Shown here piece after piece: positions 1-11,455 of a stretch of 64,000 nucleotides of DNA. Where the stretch lies: NCBI GenBank assembly GCA_027625915.1, contig JANTQA010000032.1, forward strand, positions 11,486,001 through 11,550,000. The letters run 5' to 3'. The notes beneath the pieces were generated by a model, which worked only from the letters and a program-made list of their open reading frames with translations, had not been told where the DNA came from and did no database searches. The stretch comes from Anaeramoeba flamelloides (lineage: Eukaryota; Metamonada; Anaeramoebidae). Made by a program: the position numbers and the translations under genes. Positions within the stretch are counted from its first letter, which is position 1, and the number at the start of each line of letters is the position of its first letter.

Positions 1-353
1 GTCAATTTATTTTTTGGACTTGGTTTTTGTTTTAAAATGAACAAAAAAAGACCTGAAAAAATATTCAAAAAGAGATCTTTACTATCATTTTACAATTAAA
101 ATCAATTTGTCAATTTTTTTCCTTATAAACTCTGTTTCAGTCAAAGGTTCCCAACATTTTTTTCAAATATCAATTATTTTATATAATTGACCTTTGAAGA
201 ACAAATAAGAAATAAGCAGAATAATAAACATCAAAGAATTGTTGAGATATGTCTGTAGGAAAACTAATTAATCAATAAATTTTCTTAAAAATTATAAAAC
301 TCAAATTCTTATTCCCTATTGAGAAAAACAACAATGTTCGTTTTGATCTTCTA

Positions 354-520
354 TTGGTATTGGAATAATAAACAGGAAACAATTTTCACTTCAGTTTCCA
401 TACTTTTCTTTTAGAAATCAAGCCCCCAAACAAATTGTGTTTGTATTTGTGGTCTCTATTTGAAAAAAGGGAAATGAAAATGGAGTGAAAAATTTTTCAC
501 ATTTATTAAACAAATATCAG
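354..520. repeat. Degenerate family C element
   Basis: The ends resemble family C (left TTGGTATTGGAATA, right TTAAACAAATATCAG) and the interior has opposed GGAAACAATTTTCACTT and GTGAAAAATTTTTCAC blocks. The cleaner copies are at 36416-36576 and 35417-35584. This copy is much decayed, so its limits are approximate. Confidence 0.4.
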
Positions 521-914
521 GATCAAATATCTTCATAGAATTGCAATAGAAATCAATATGATTTGTCAACAATCATTTCCATGGTTTCAATAACCTTGGA
601 ATAACACATTTTTACCAAGTGACTATTGATCTTGCTATTAAAAAAAAATTCTGCAACTGAATTAGGTTTAAAAAAAAACAAAAAAAAAAACAAAAAAATG
701 TATAAAAATGATTTCAATTTTTATAAATTTCCAAAATTAAATTTTTCTTCTGATATCTATGCTAACGCTATAAACACATGTATTTCTCCCATTGCACCTG
801 GGCCCCTTTGACTGAAAAATAGTTTAGAAAATATTAAAATGTTATCTATTGTTATTTTCGAATTAATAAATGAAAATTTTTTATTCTAATTCACAAATAT
901 CAAATATATTTACT

Positions 915-1374
915 AACCATTGGGGAAAAAAAGTGAAACCAGGAAAAAAAAGTTTTAATTGGGAACCTTAATAGAACCTGAAAACAAAAAGTAAAACCAA
1001 TTTCAAGAAGAAACCAATTAACTTTAAATAAAAATTCATTATATTATTTTCAATCAAACCAACAAAAAAAAGTAATTTAAATCCCCTTGATTCTCAGAAA
1101 TCGTTTGAGTGGTTTTGGAGATCGCAAAAATAGTCAATTTTTTTTAACAAATTTTTAATGAATAGGTCAATCAAAAAAAAAAAACCACACAGCAAAAGAT
1201 AGTATTAAAAAAACTGTTATTGTGCTAAATCCTCTTTTTTTTTTAATTATTTATTGTTTCTTTTATTAATAGATCTTTACTTTTCATTTTTCAGGTTTCT
1301 GTGATTCTATTAGTTTTCCCAATTAAAAACTGTGTTTCACCTTTTTTCCCTGTTTCACTTTTTTTTCTAAATGG
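915..1374. repeat. Palindromic element, family N
   Basis: The left flank (AACCATTGGGG, then AAGTGAAACCAGG) is repeated in inverse at 1265-1374 (CCTGTTTCACTT, then AAATGGT). Further matches lie inward (TTTTAATTGGGAAC against CCCAATTAAAA). This is a non-coding foldback or mini-transposon of about 460 bp seen once in the window. Limits are good to about 10 bases. Confidence 0.45.
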
Positions 1375-2710
1375 TAATTATTCGCTGAAAATCCAAAAAA
1401 TCAAGAACCCAACAAAATCAATTAGAAATGATATTTTTCATGATTTAATTAAGCAGCCTGATTGAACTTAAGAGAAAGTTTTAATTAAGGGAGTCTGATT
1501 TTAATAGTGTTATGAACTACCGCGCACTCTCTTTAGTCTCAAATTTTCCTAAAAAATGATATACTCAATGAAAAAATGCGTAATTAAGCATCAATATAAA
1601 TTCTTTGATTTATTAATATTACAATCTTTTTCTATCAAATATTATGAGTTTACTATTAATTGCTCAAGTAGCTTATTCCTGAAAAAAAAATTTAATATAT
1701 AAAAATGATAATTGTGATTTTTCAAATGACCAAAATCACCTAAATAGAGCACCACAAAGATATTACACGTTTTGGCTATTTTGTCCATTAACAACTCATA
1801 CAAATCATTCATTTAGTTATATTGGCACTTGAAAAAAAAATAATCTTTACATGGAAATCAATTTTATTTTTTTTTTCTGTTGATCAATTTTTTTAACAAT
1901 ATATTTAATGAACAAAAAAATTAAGATAGATGTAATTGAAAACATTCTCTTGATGGTTTAGGATAGATAAAGGGTGTTATGGATATTAAAAATAAAGATT
2001 ATATTTGTTTGTTGCAAAGGAAATTGTAATTTCAAACGTGCTATTTAGGGAATTTAATAGTAATTAATAGTCAGAAAGTACATTTTTAGACTTTTATCAA
2101 TAAACCCCAAACCCTATTTAGATATGATTCATTATATATTGACTTTTTTTGCTTTATTTCAGACAATTAATAAATTTAGCAAAATAATATTTCGAGAAAC
2201 TCATGTTAAAGCAGTAATAAATGTATAAAAGGCGCAAAAGTCTACTTCCATTAAAACATATTTTTTTTTTTATTAGGGCTGTAAGAGGAAACTAATTTCC
2301 TCCCTTCAAAATAAAAAAAAAAAAACACATTTTTTTTTTTCAAATGAATTATTTTCAAATCCATTCATCATTTTTTTCCGTATATAAATTAAAACAGAAG
2401 AACAATAAAAGTAAGGATGTGATGAATATATGTATTTTATTAAATTTTAGTTTCAAAAAGTTGACAAAAGTTAGATCAAATAAAATTTTCGATCAAAGCA
2501 GAAAATATTTTCAAAAAGAAAACAGAAAAAGATAGAAATAAAATAAAAAAAGAATATCGCCTCTTATTGATTTATTCTTTGAATACATTGAGTAAAGAAC
2601 AGTGAGAATTTTTACTTTTTTCTTTTTATTCGGGTTATTATTATTTTTACTTCCATATTTTATTTTGTTTCATTTTAGAAGTATTTTTTATTTTTTCTTG
2701 TTAAGGGACT

Positions 2711-2750
2711 AATCTCTATTAAATTTTTTTACCTAAATTTAATAGAGATT
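2711..2750. repeat. Short perfect hairpin
   Basis: A 16-bp perfect inverted repeat (AATCTCTATTAAATTT and its complement) flanks an 8-base loop. It lies in gene-free DNA and its function is unknown. Chance is possible but unlikely for this stem length. Confidence 0.5.
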
Positions 2751-3748
2751 GAGAAAATTTTTTGTCAATTACTAAGATTTGAAACCCCTGTTTAAATTCA
2801 ATATTAAACATATTTCTAGATAAGGAATCCTTATTTATAAATTGGTCAAAAAAAAAAAAATAATAGAGACTTGTCATTTAATCAATTTTTTCCATTTATC
2901 AGTAAAATAATCAACCAGCTCTAGATTATTTGAAAATTCATTTCTGTTTTCACACATCCTAGAAAATCTTTTAATAATTTCATCCTTCCGGTTGAATTCT
3001 TTGTGTTTTGTACTGGGTTTTTCTTGTTCTCTTGGCTCAACAAAAATACAACAAAAAATTAGCGTAAAAATTACAAAAAATGATTTGTGTGAAACTTTAA
3101 AATTTGATTTCCTGAGGAATGCTTTAATGAAAAAACAAAAAAAAAAAAAAAAAAAAAAGACTAATAGGATACGAAAAAAATCAAATATTAATTAAAGAGT
3201 GAGAACACCTTTTTATTTTTATTCATTTTATGTAAAAATAAACACCAAATACGGGCTATATCAAATAATGAAATTAATCAAACGGATGAAAATTTTGAAG
3301 AATTGATTTGAAAAACAAGAATATTTAATTTTTTCCATATTTTTATTTTTATTTTTATTCTCAAAGATTTGGAGAGAAAATTTCAATTCATTAGTATTAT
3401 TTTTTTTCTAGGACTGATCCTATATTATTATAAACATGTTTTAATTGTGAACATGTTTTTTATTCAAAAGGTTCCGAAAGAGGATGTTAGTTTTTAGAGA
3501 TATCAGGGGGTGTTTTGCCTCATTTTTTAAAACAACACATGAATTTATTACATTTTTCTGGTTTTTTTTCAGATTTTTATTTTGTATCGAAATATTATTT
3601 TAATGCACTTTTGTTAAATTAAAGTGCTTTTTTTTACTAAAATATTTTCAAATATTCAACTAGTAATGAAAAAAATAATTTAATTTAATCAAGGGATAGA
3701 TTTTTTAGTATTATTATTTTAAATTTTTCAAACGTTTGTTTATTTATA

Positions 3749-3986
3749 CTGATAAATTCAAAACAATTGAATTTTTTTTTACTTTAATTTCCTTTTTTAT
3801 AAATCTTAGAAATGTCGACTTTCAAAACAGTTAATGGCAAAGAATATTTATAAGAACAGCTAATTTTACAAAGTTTCTTAACATTTGAATCCATCAATAA
3901 AATATTTTTATTCAAAGTTCCAGTAAAAAAACTGAAAGAAAAGGAAATTGAAGTAGAAAATTCAAACATTTATATGAATTTATCAT
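3749..3986. mobile_element. Family K mini-transposon, copy 1
   Basis: Starts CTGATAAATTCAAAACAATT and ends TATATGAATTTATCAT, flanked by TA on both sides. Other copies with the same ends are at 11138-11357 and 43247-43477. TA target and non-coding body suggest a Tc1/mariner-type MITE of about 240 bp. Confidence 0.6.
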
Positions 3987-4257
3987 TAATTAGTAATCAA
4001 ATTCACAAAATTTTACAGAAAAAAGTCAAATCCGAACATATTCTTAAAAAAAATACGACACGTTATGAAATTTGCCAATTTCTAACAACTAGTGTTGTAG
4101 AATATTTCGTTTTTTTTGTTTTTTTTTTATTGTAATAAAAAAGAATTCAATAAAATCCTTAATTTTACTATTTCTTTTAAATCAAAAATAATAATAATCA
4201 AACCTAATGAATTTAGGAAGTTTTCAATTTTTTCAGAAAAATTATATTATTATTTTT

Positions 4258-4545
4258 ATATTTAAACTCTTTTTCAGTCAAAGGGTCCCAGTTTTATTCA
4301 AGAAATAGAATATGTTCTATAAGTTTAATTCATTGTTCTTCTCAAAATAAATTTTCTATTTTTAAATCTGATCATTTTCACTCATTTTTGAAATATTTTT
4401 TCTAATTTTTCCAAATCAAATTTTTTTTTTTTCTTTTTCTTTTTTTGTTTTCTTTTTCTTTTTTTACGTTTTGTAATTGTTGTTTTTTTTGTTTTTTTTA
4501 CAAAAGTTAAATTTGAAGATCCTTTAAAACTCCAAATTAATATTA
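4258..4545 (+). repeat. Family J dispersed repeat, + copy
   Basis: Begins around TTTAAACTCTTTTTCAGTCA, followed by GGGTCCCAGTTTTA, and ends near ACTCCAAATTAATATT. A complementary copy lies at about 18675-18975. Non-coding. Fragments of the same start motif appear near 130-200 and 780-830. Confidence 0.4.
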
Positions 4546-5015
4546 ATAAAATTGAGACTCTGTATTTTCTTCAAAAATGAATACATTTACAAGTAAAAAA
4601 TTCTTATTGTCAACAATTTTAATTTTCAAAAGAAATAAAGAAATTTTGCATGAGGGCGTTCCAATGAAAGTTTACCAAAAAATTTTTTTAACATTTTATT
4701 TTTTTTTTTTGAAATTTATGGTTTGTTCGGGTATTTCTTTTATGAATCCCAACTCTAATCTGAAGTTTATTATTTCTCTTATTTCTAAACAATTCTAGTT
4801 TGGTTTATTAAAAAAAAAAAAAAGTGGAATTTTTCATTTTTGGCAGCGGATACCTTGGAGTGAAATGGAGTTTATATCTGTTAAATAAATTTTTTACTCT
4901 TTTTTTTAATTTGATAAATTTTTCTTTAATTACTTTTATCTTCCAATAAATAATCAAATAAATTCTTCAAATGTATATAAATATAAATTTCATTTTGTTT
5001 TAATAGTATTCAAAC

Positions 5016-6234
5016 ATGACAAATGTTGTAACTTTTTCTTGGGAAGATATCCGATGGCTTCGTTCAATGCACGAAAAATACTATCCAAATGTTTGTATAG
5101 CGCCTTTAATTGATTTAAAGCCGGTCGAAAGAAAGCCATTTAGCACTCTGCCAGAATGTAGGAAATTTACCTCTGAACACTTTTTAAATAGAATTACCGA
5201 ACACCCCATTCTATCGCAAAGCGAGATATTGAGTGAGTTGTTTAGTTCTATTGATAGCAAATCATTTAGTAAAAAGAAAAAAGAAATTGAAAAAAAATCA
5301 CAGCATTTTTGGAAATTAGTGCATCATAATTTACCCGTTCCTGATACCAAATTATCACAACAAATTGATTTATTTCGAAAAAATCTTGCAGGTCACTCTA
5401 CTGCTGTTAATGAATTATACCATATACAAAAAGAAGTTTCAGTTAATCAATATTTGGAGCTTCATAACTCATATGTTTTATTAGCCAAAAGTTTTTTCAA
5501 TTGGTCAAAAATTCCATTTGATTGGAGAACGGAAATGCCAGAAAATGCTAAAAAATTAGATAATTCAATTCGGAAGGCTGTTAAAGAAATTGCACGGTCT
5601 TATAAAGATGCAGCAAATAAATATCATGAACAAGTAAAAATATTTGAATACACCATTTTTCTCTCTGATAGCATAGATTCTTTTCTTTTAATTATTATCA
5701 TCTACAAAGATCGAATTATCATAGAATAATATTTGTTCATTCATTTCTTACCTATATGCACACATACATGCTTAATTTATTTTTTTTTTTTTTTTAATTC
5801 TATATATTTGATCCTCTTTGATATATAAATAATAGTCTGATTCAGAAATGAATTTACTTGAAATTTTCTTTTTGGAATATCAACAATATTCTTCATGTTT
5901 TAAACAGCCTTTCAACAGCAGGGATAATTCACAAATCAAATACCATGAAGCCGAGCAATCACAACTTTCCTTAGAAAAGAAAAGTAGCCCGTCAGAAAAA
6001 GATAATGAAAGACTTGAAAAGGCTAGAAAATTAGTTTCAGAAACTAAAGATAAAGCAGATACTATAACTTATATTAATCTAGTGGCAGGTGAATATTTTC
6101 GAAAAATGAGGGCGAGGGATACAAAAGAAAAATTAAATGCATATACAGATCTCCAAATAAAACTTTATCAAGATTTGAAACAAATTTTTACAAAAGCGAA
6201 AAATATGATCCAAAAAATTGATTTTGATAATTAA
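5016..6234 (+). CDS. PX-BAR sorting nexin (two exons)
   Basis: Exons 5016-5633 and 5836-6234 flank a 202-bp intron (CAA|GTAAAA ... AATAATAG|TCT), phase 0; 338 aa from the chosen ATG. Residues 1-85 match the second half of a PX domain: WEDIRWL, then KYYPNVCIAPLIDLK, then FLNRITEHPILSQSE. The rest matches a BAR domain: HFWKLVHHNLPVPDTKLSQQ, later FLEYQQYSSCFKQPFNSRDN, and a lysine- and glutamate-rich helical end. PX-BAR sorting nexins bind phosphoinositides on endosomes and shape membrane tubules. The strands before WEDIRWL, including the usual phosphate-binding Arg of the RR(Y/F) motif, are absent. A good acceptor (TTTTGTTTTAATAG) ends at 5006 just before the ATG, so an unseen upstream exon is likely; otherwise the gene is truncated. 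I cannot assign it to a specific SNX. Confidence 0.8.
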
Positions 6235-7130
6235 TTCAATTTTTTAACAAAAGTGGATTTTAAAAAAAAACAAATTTTTTCTATTTTTAGAAGATTTGAC
6301 AAATTTTTTTTTATTTCTATTTATCTTTTATCAAAAATATTCAAATATCCCCTTAATGAATTTTAAAAAAATGTTTGATTTTATTAATTATTATTATTAT
6401 TTTTTTTTTTATTATTGATTTTTCTTTTGGATAATAATTTTGAAAAGAATACTAAAAAAAAACAAAATGGTTATCATATTGTAGAAAATTTAATTCAATA
6501 TAAGGGTCTAAAAATTTGAATTTAAAAAAAAAAAATGTAACTTTTTTGAGTAATTCAAATGATGTTTTTTGGTATTTACCTTAAAAAATTGTTAATAATT
6601 TTTGATAAATAAAAATCGATAAATAATAGGTTATTAATGAATTGTTTAGTACTATTCAAAAAAGATTCATTATTTAATGATTTTTTAAAACATTATTTGA
6701 AAAAAAAAAATAATTAAATAGAATTGCAGGATTTAAAAAAAAAAAAAATTGTACTAAATTTAAAAAAAATTGACAACTGATCGAAATACTATACTTTAAT
6801 AATTATCAAAGTATGAGAAAAAATATAAAAAACAAACTTAAACTCAACATTTTCAAGTTGAAGAAAATAAATAAATTGGTTTTGAATAATTTTTTGACAA
6901 AGAAAATATGAAAAAATAGTTATTGGTTTATGAATATAACCCAGAAACAAGTACACTAATTTTGAGATTTTTTTTTATTAAAATTATCTTGGTTGATGTT
7001 AAAATTTTCATATTTCTTTACATTTCGTGAAACTTCCAATTGAATTTAATTAGATGAAAATTTTTTGTTTTTCTTTTCGTTTTTTTTTTTTTTTCTGTCT
7101 ATATAGAACTTAATTTTAATGTTTGGGGTA
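6235..7130. other. AT-rich intergenic DNA
   Basis: Only poly-A/T-rich sequence after the sorting nexin stop. I see no gene and no repeat family end here. Confidence 0.6.
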
Positions 7131-7501
7131 CACAAGTGTAAATATGGAATATTGTAAAAAATAGAGTTTTTCCAATTTTTGAGATAAATAAAGAGTTCCA
7201 TGCATTTATCAAAATTTTGTTAATAGTAAACGAAACATCGGTTTTGATTTTTAAACTTGAATGGATTTTCAATTTAAAATCATTTGGTGAACACTAAAAC
7301 TATGTTTGAAAAATGATTTTTTTTCAAAATTGAAAGATTGTTCACCAAACTATTTTTTTGATTAAAATTATTCTTAGTCTATTAAGATAATCATAAATTA
7401 TATTTGCTATTACCAAAATTTGAATAAATGCATGGAACTCTTTATTTATCTCAAAAATTGGAAAAACTCTATTTTTTACAACATTCATATTTACTCTTGT
7501 G
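7131..7501. mobile_element. Family D mini-transposon, copy 1
   Basis: Ends CACAAGTGTAAATATG and its inverse CATATTTACTCTTGTG, flanked by TA; the long inverted ends continue through AGAGTTTTTCCAATTTTTGA and AGTTCCATGCATTTAT. Non-coding, 371 bp. Copy 2 is at 47517-47891 and a divergent copy at 38332-38704. TA target plus long inverted ends fits a Tc1/mariner-type MITE. Confidence 0.75.
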
Positions 7502-10416
7502 TATCTTCTTAAACTCGTTTTTGATTATCAATTTTATTATTTTTTTTTCTTCAATAAAAAAAAAATAAAAGAAAAAACAAGTAACCAAAAAAATGTAAAA
7601 AAAAATTAAAGCAGAGAACTTTTTCTTTGAAAGCTGTAATTTAAAAAATAAAAGAAATATAATTAATAAACAATATAACCTCAAGATTCTTAATCTTAAA
7701 TAAATAGCAAATAATTGCTAAAAAAATCAAAATAAATTTCTGGATTATAAAAAAATGTTGTTGAAGAAAAAAATTAGGTGTTTTTATGACTCATTTGGAA
7801 TAATTCAAAAGAAATAAAATTAATAATTAAAATTGATTTTTTTCAAAAAAAAGAAAAAAATTTTCTGGTTCAGAGTTTTTCTTTTCGACTTTGAACTTCT
7901 TGACTTTTATTTTTTTTTAACTTTATTGAAAATAACATTTAAAAAAATAATTAAAAAAACAATTTGTAAATTCGGAAATTAACTTATATTGGCATCAAAA
8001 AAAAAATAATAAATAAAAGGGGAAATGTAGGTAAGAAATGAATATTATTGTTTTTTTTTGAAATATTGTAGTACGATAATTGATTTGAAATTGGTTTTCA
8101 TTTGTTTATTGTTTATTATTTTAATTGTTTTTTCTCTTCTCAAATGATAATATTTTAGTTTGTGTATTTATTATTAAAAATAGTTCCGTTAGTCAAAGCA
8201 AAATCATTAACATATATTGAAAATTAAATCACAATAGTTTGAATAAAAATTAAAAAAAAATTTGAAAAAAAAATTTTGAGGAACTAAAATATTTCTAAAT
8301 TAAAAAATATTAATTTTTTGTTTTTTAATTTCTTTTTGCAAAAAAATAACTTTATTTTTGTTTTGAAAAAAAAAACAATTATATGAGTTATATAATTTTT
8401 TGTATTCAGTATTTGATAAAAAAAATTCTAATAAATTTTCTTTTTTAAAGTGTATGGAAATAATAATTTTGTGCTGTTTAGATTCTGTTCTGAACGAAAA
8501 TCAAAATAATAAAAAAATCAAAATCAAATTTTATTCTTAATTAATGATAATTTGTTGATAAATAAAAGAATGGTTTTCATATGGTTCTGTTCATATATTT
8601 TAAGTGGTAAATATACCTTGTCTTGTATTTTATTTTCTGAAATTTGTTAAGATTGTTTTTAAAATACTTTAAGTTTTTTTTTGATTAGATCAGATTTTTT
8701 TTTCTTACTATTTAGATGGACTAATTTTCAAGGCTTTTTTGAAATCTATCATAATATTATCTCATTATTTTTTTTAATATATTTTTATGTAATATTTTTT
8801 CATTGTACACACCAATAACTTCAAAAATAATAAATCTTAAGACTATTATCAATCAAAAATCAAAGTGATTTTTTTTTTAAATATTGATTTTCTTAAATGA
8901 AAAGATTTATTTTAAATTGATAAATTAAACCATGAAGTATATATTCACTTATCATGAATTTAATCAATAATCTAATAGTAATATATCTTTAAAAAGGTTA
9001 TTCTGAAATTACTAGTTTTTGTTAGAAACAAAATCAAATCAAAAAACTAATTAATTCACATCATTTCAATTTCAAAAATTCAAATAACATAAAAAAAAAC
9101 ACATTAGTATCTTAATAGAAAAAAATCAAAATAAAAATTTTTTCAAAGTGGTAAAAATCATCACAAAATAAATTAATATAAAAAGAAATTTATGAATTAT
9201 CAAAGAAGCAAAATAAAAACGAAAAAAAAAATATAAAAAGTTCTACAATTGAAAAAACCCAAATAAAAAAATTTCGGAAAATCTCACTGTCACAAATTTA
9301 ATTAATTAAAAAAAATGAAGTATCCACAAAGACAGAGTTTCAAATTTCACCTCAAAAATATCTTATTTTATTTTATATTTACAGATGCTTAAATTGTATT
9401 TGATTGAAAATAGATAGTTGAATTTCCTTTTAAAATAACAGTTAATTAGGTCTAATATAAATTATACTTATTTGTAATCTTATTAAAATTCGAAAGGTTG
9501 AATTCTCAAGATTCTTTCAATAAAAATAATTAATTTGAAAAAATTAACGAATGAATGAAAATTTCATAGTTATTAGTATCAAAGAGTAATATTCCTAAAC
9601 CAAGGCCGATTTATTCAAAATTACAATTTACCGTAATTTAAATGGGAAATTTGAGGGGGCTCTTTGAATCTTTTTTCTTTAAAAAAATTTTTTTTCATTG
9701 TTTTTCTATTTTAGAAATATATCATACACTATATCTTGAAAAGTTTTAAATTCCAGATTTCAAATTTATAAAAATTATCAAAAAGTTTTTTTTTTTTCCT
9801 TTTCAGTTTTCTTTTGTTGAAAATGTATCTATACAAGAGTAAAAATTACGCTTCCTTATTTAATTATTATTTTTTTTTTTGATAATCATTGTAATTATTC
9901 TAAGAAATTACTATTTTTGTTATATTTTATTTTAATCAAGATGAAAAAAATCGATTAAGAACAGTTATGTTGAGTTCGTATAAAACAAGATATAATATTA
10001 GTAGTTTCTTCCAAAATTAATTTTTAGAAAAAAAACATCTAAAAATAAAATTATCATATTTTTACATTTCTAATACCTTCAAATGATTTTTTGTAACTTA
10101 CCAAAGTTTTTCATTTGATTCCAATTTTTTTACTTATATTTGGGCAACTGGTTAGATTAAAGTTCATTGTGTTTTCTTGGATATTAAATAATTAAATCTC
10201 TTTTTTGTAAAACTTTTTTTGGTATTAATCATTTTATTTTTAAATTCAAGTTTAAATTTTAGGAAGCTATTTAAATAGTTAAAATAATAATAATACTTTC
10301 ATTTTCACTTATTTCAAAATATTGTTAATTTTTCATTTTTTATTTTCATTTCATTTTTTTTATTGCTTAACCTGTTAGATTCAGTATTTTTTTTTTTGTT
10401 GGTTGATAGGCAAATA

Positions 10417-10498
10417 CACATGTGTAAAAATTGATCTCTTAATATTTTAATTTTTTTTACTAAATTTATCACATTTACAACATCACTTTTTACACAGG
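10417..10498. repeat. Shrunken family E element
   Basis: Starts CACATGTGTAAAAATTGATC, ends TTTTTACACAGG, flanked by TA. In the duplicate the same position carries the 403-bp element 31231-31633. The present copy has lost the middle, or is an internally deleted derivative. Confidence 0.55.
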
Positions 10499-11137
10499 TA
10501 TATTATTTTTCAGTTTGATTCATAAAAACATTAAAACAAAAAAATATTCTTATCTCAGATACTAAATTAATCAAATTGAGAATACATGGCATTGCATAAG
10601 AACATCTTGTATTCCTGTGGTAATTCACAGTTATGACACTTCTCTTATAATGGTAAAATATGAGAAAACAAAGTAAGTAAAAAAAATCAACTAATAATAA
10701 TTTTTGAAAAAAATGTATAAATCTTTTATTTTTTGTTCTTTGTTTTAAAAAAATTAATTTAAAAAAAGTAACAATTAAGAATGAAGGTAAATGGCCATTG
10801 GTAATGAGACCAATATTAAGTTATGATGCCAACAATTAAAGATACTAATATTCGTCTTAAATGTTGTGAAATATTTATCTATTTTAATTTAAAGTTACCC
10901 AAATATATTTTAATTTTTTTTAATTTTTTTTTGAAAATAGGGGTTTTTAGCTTTTGGAAAATAATTAATTTCCAGAAATATTATCGAGGCCGACTTTCAT
11001 ATGATTATTAGATTATATTCTGTAAATAAGAATTAGTGCAAAAACTCCCCTCGTTATATGATGTGGTTACAATTCTTGAAGAAAATGTTCAACTCTAATT
11101 CAGATCCATAATATCTCGGATTTTAAGTCAATGGTTA

Positions 11138-11357
11138 CTGATATATTCTTCAAAAAAATTAGTCTAATTTCCATTTTAATAAATCTAAGTGCTATTCTTT
11201 GACCTCAGCTCTTTTTAAAGAATATTTTGAAGAACAACTCATTTTATAAAGCTTCTTAACATTTAAATTATTCAAAACTTTATTCAAAGCTAAGATTATA
11301 AAAAATTTCAAAATATGATATAGTAAAAATTTTCAACAATTTATTTGAATTTATCAG
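11138..11357. mobile_element. Family K mini-transposon, copy 2
   Basis: Ends CTGATATATTC and TTTGAATTTATCAG, flanked by TA. The duplicate at 32265-32275 reads straight through (ATGGTTA then AGACGAAC), which is a clean empty site with a single TA. This proves that these 220 bp plus one TA are an insertion that occurred after the duplication (or a precise excision in copy 2). Confidence 0.8.
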
Positions 11358-11455
11358 TAAGGCGAACACATAAGACAAATATTACATTAGTTATGTTAAA
11401 GAAAAATTAAAAAATAAAAAAGTTCAAAGCAATTATTTAAAATCATAATTTCAAA

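Larger units (their letters stand above)
1..4990. other. Gene-free AT-rich stretch
   Basis: No protein-like reading frame was found here; the short frames are low-complexity Lys/Asn/Phe/Ile translations of A/T runs. The stretch holds four small palindromic or repeated elements (listed separately) and one perfect hairpin. The last 150 bases before the sorting nexin could hide a short first exon, but I cannot identify one. Confidence 0.6.
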
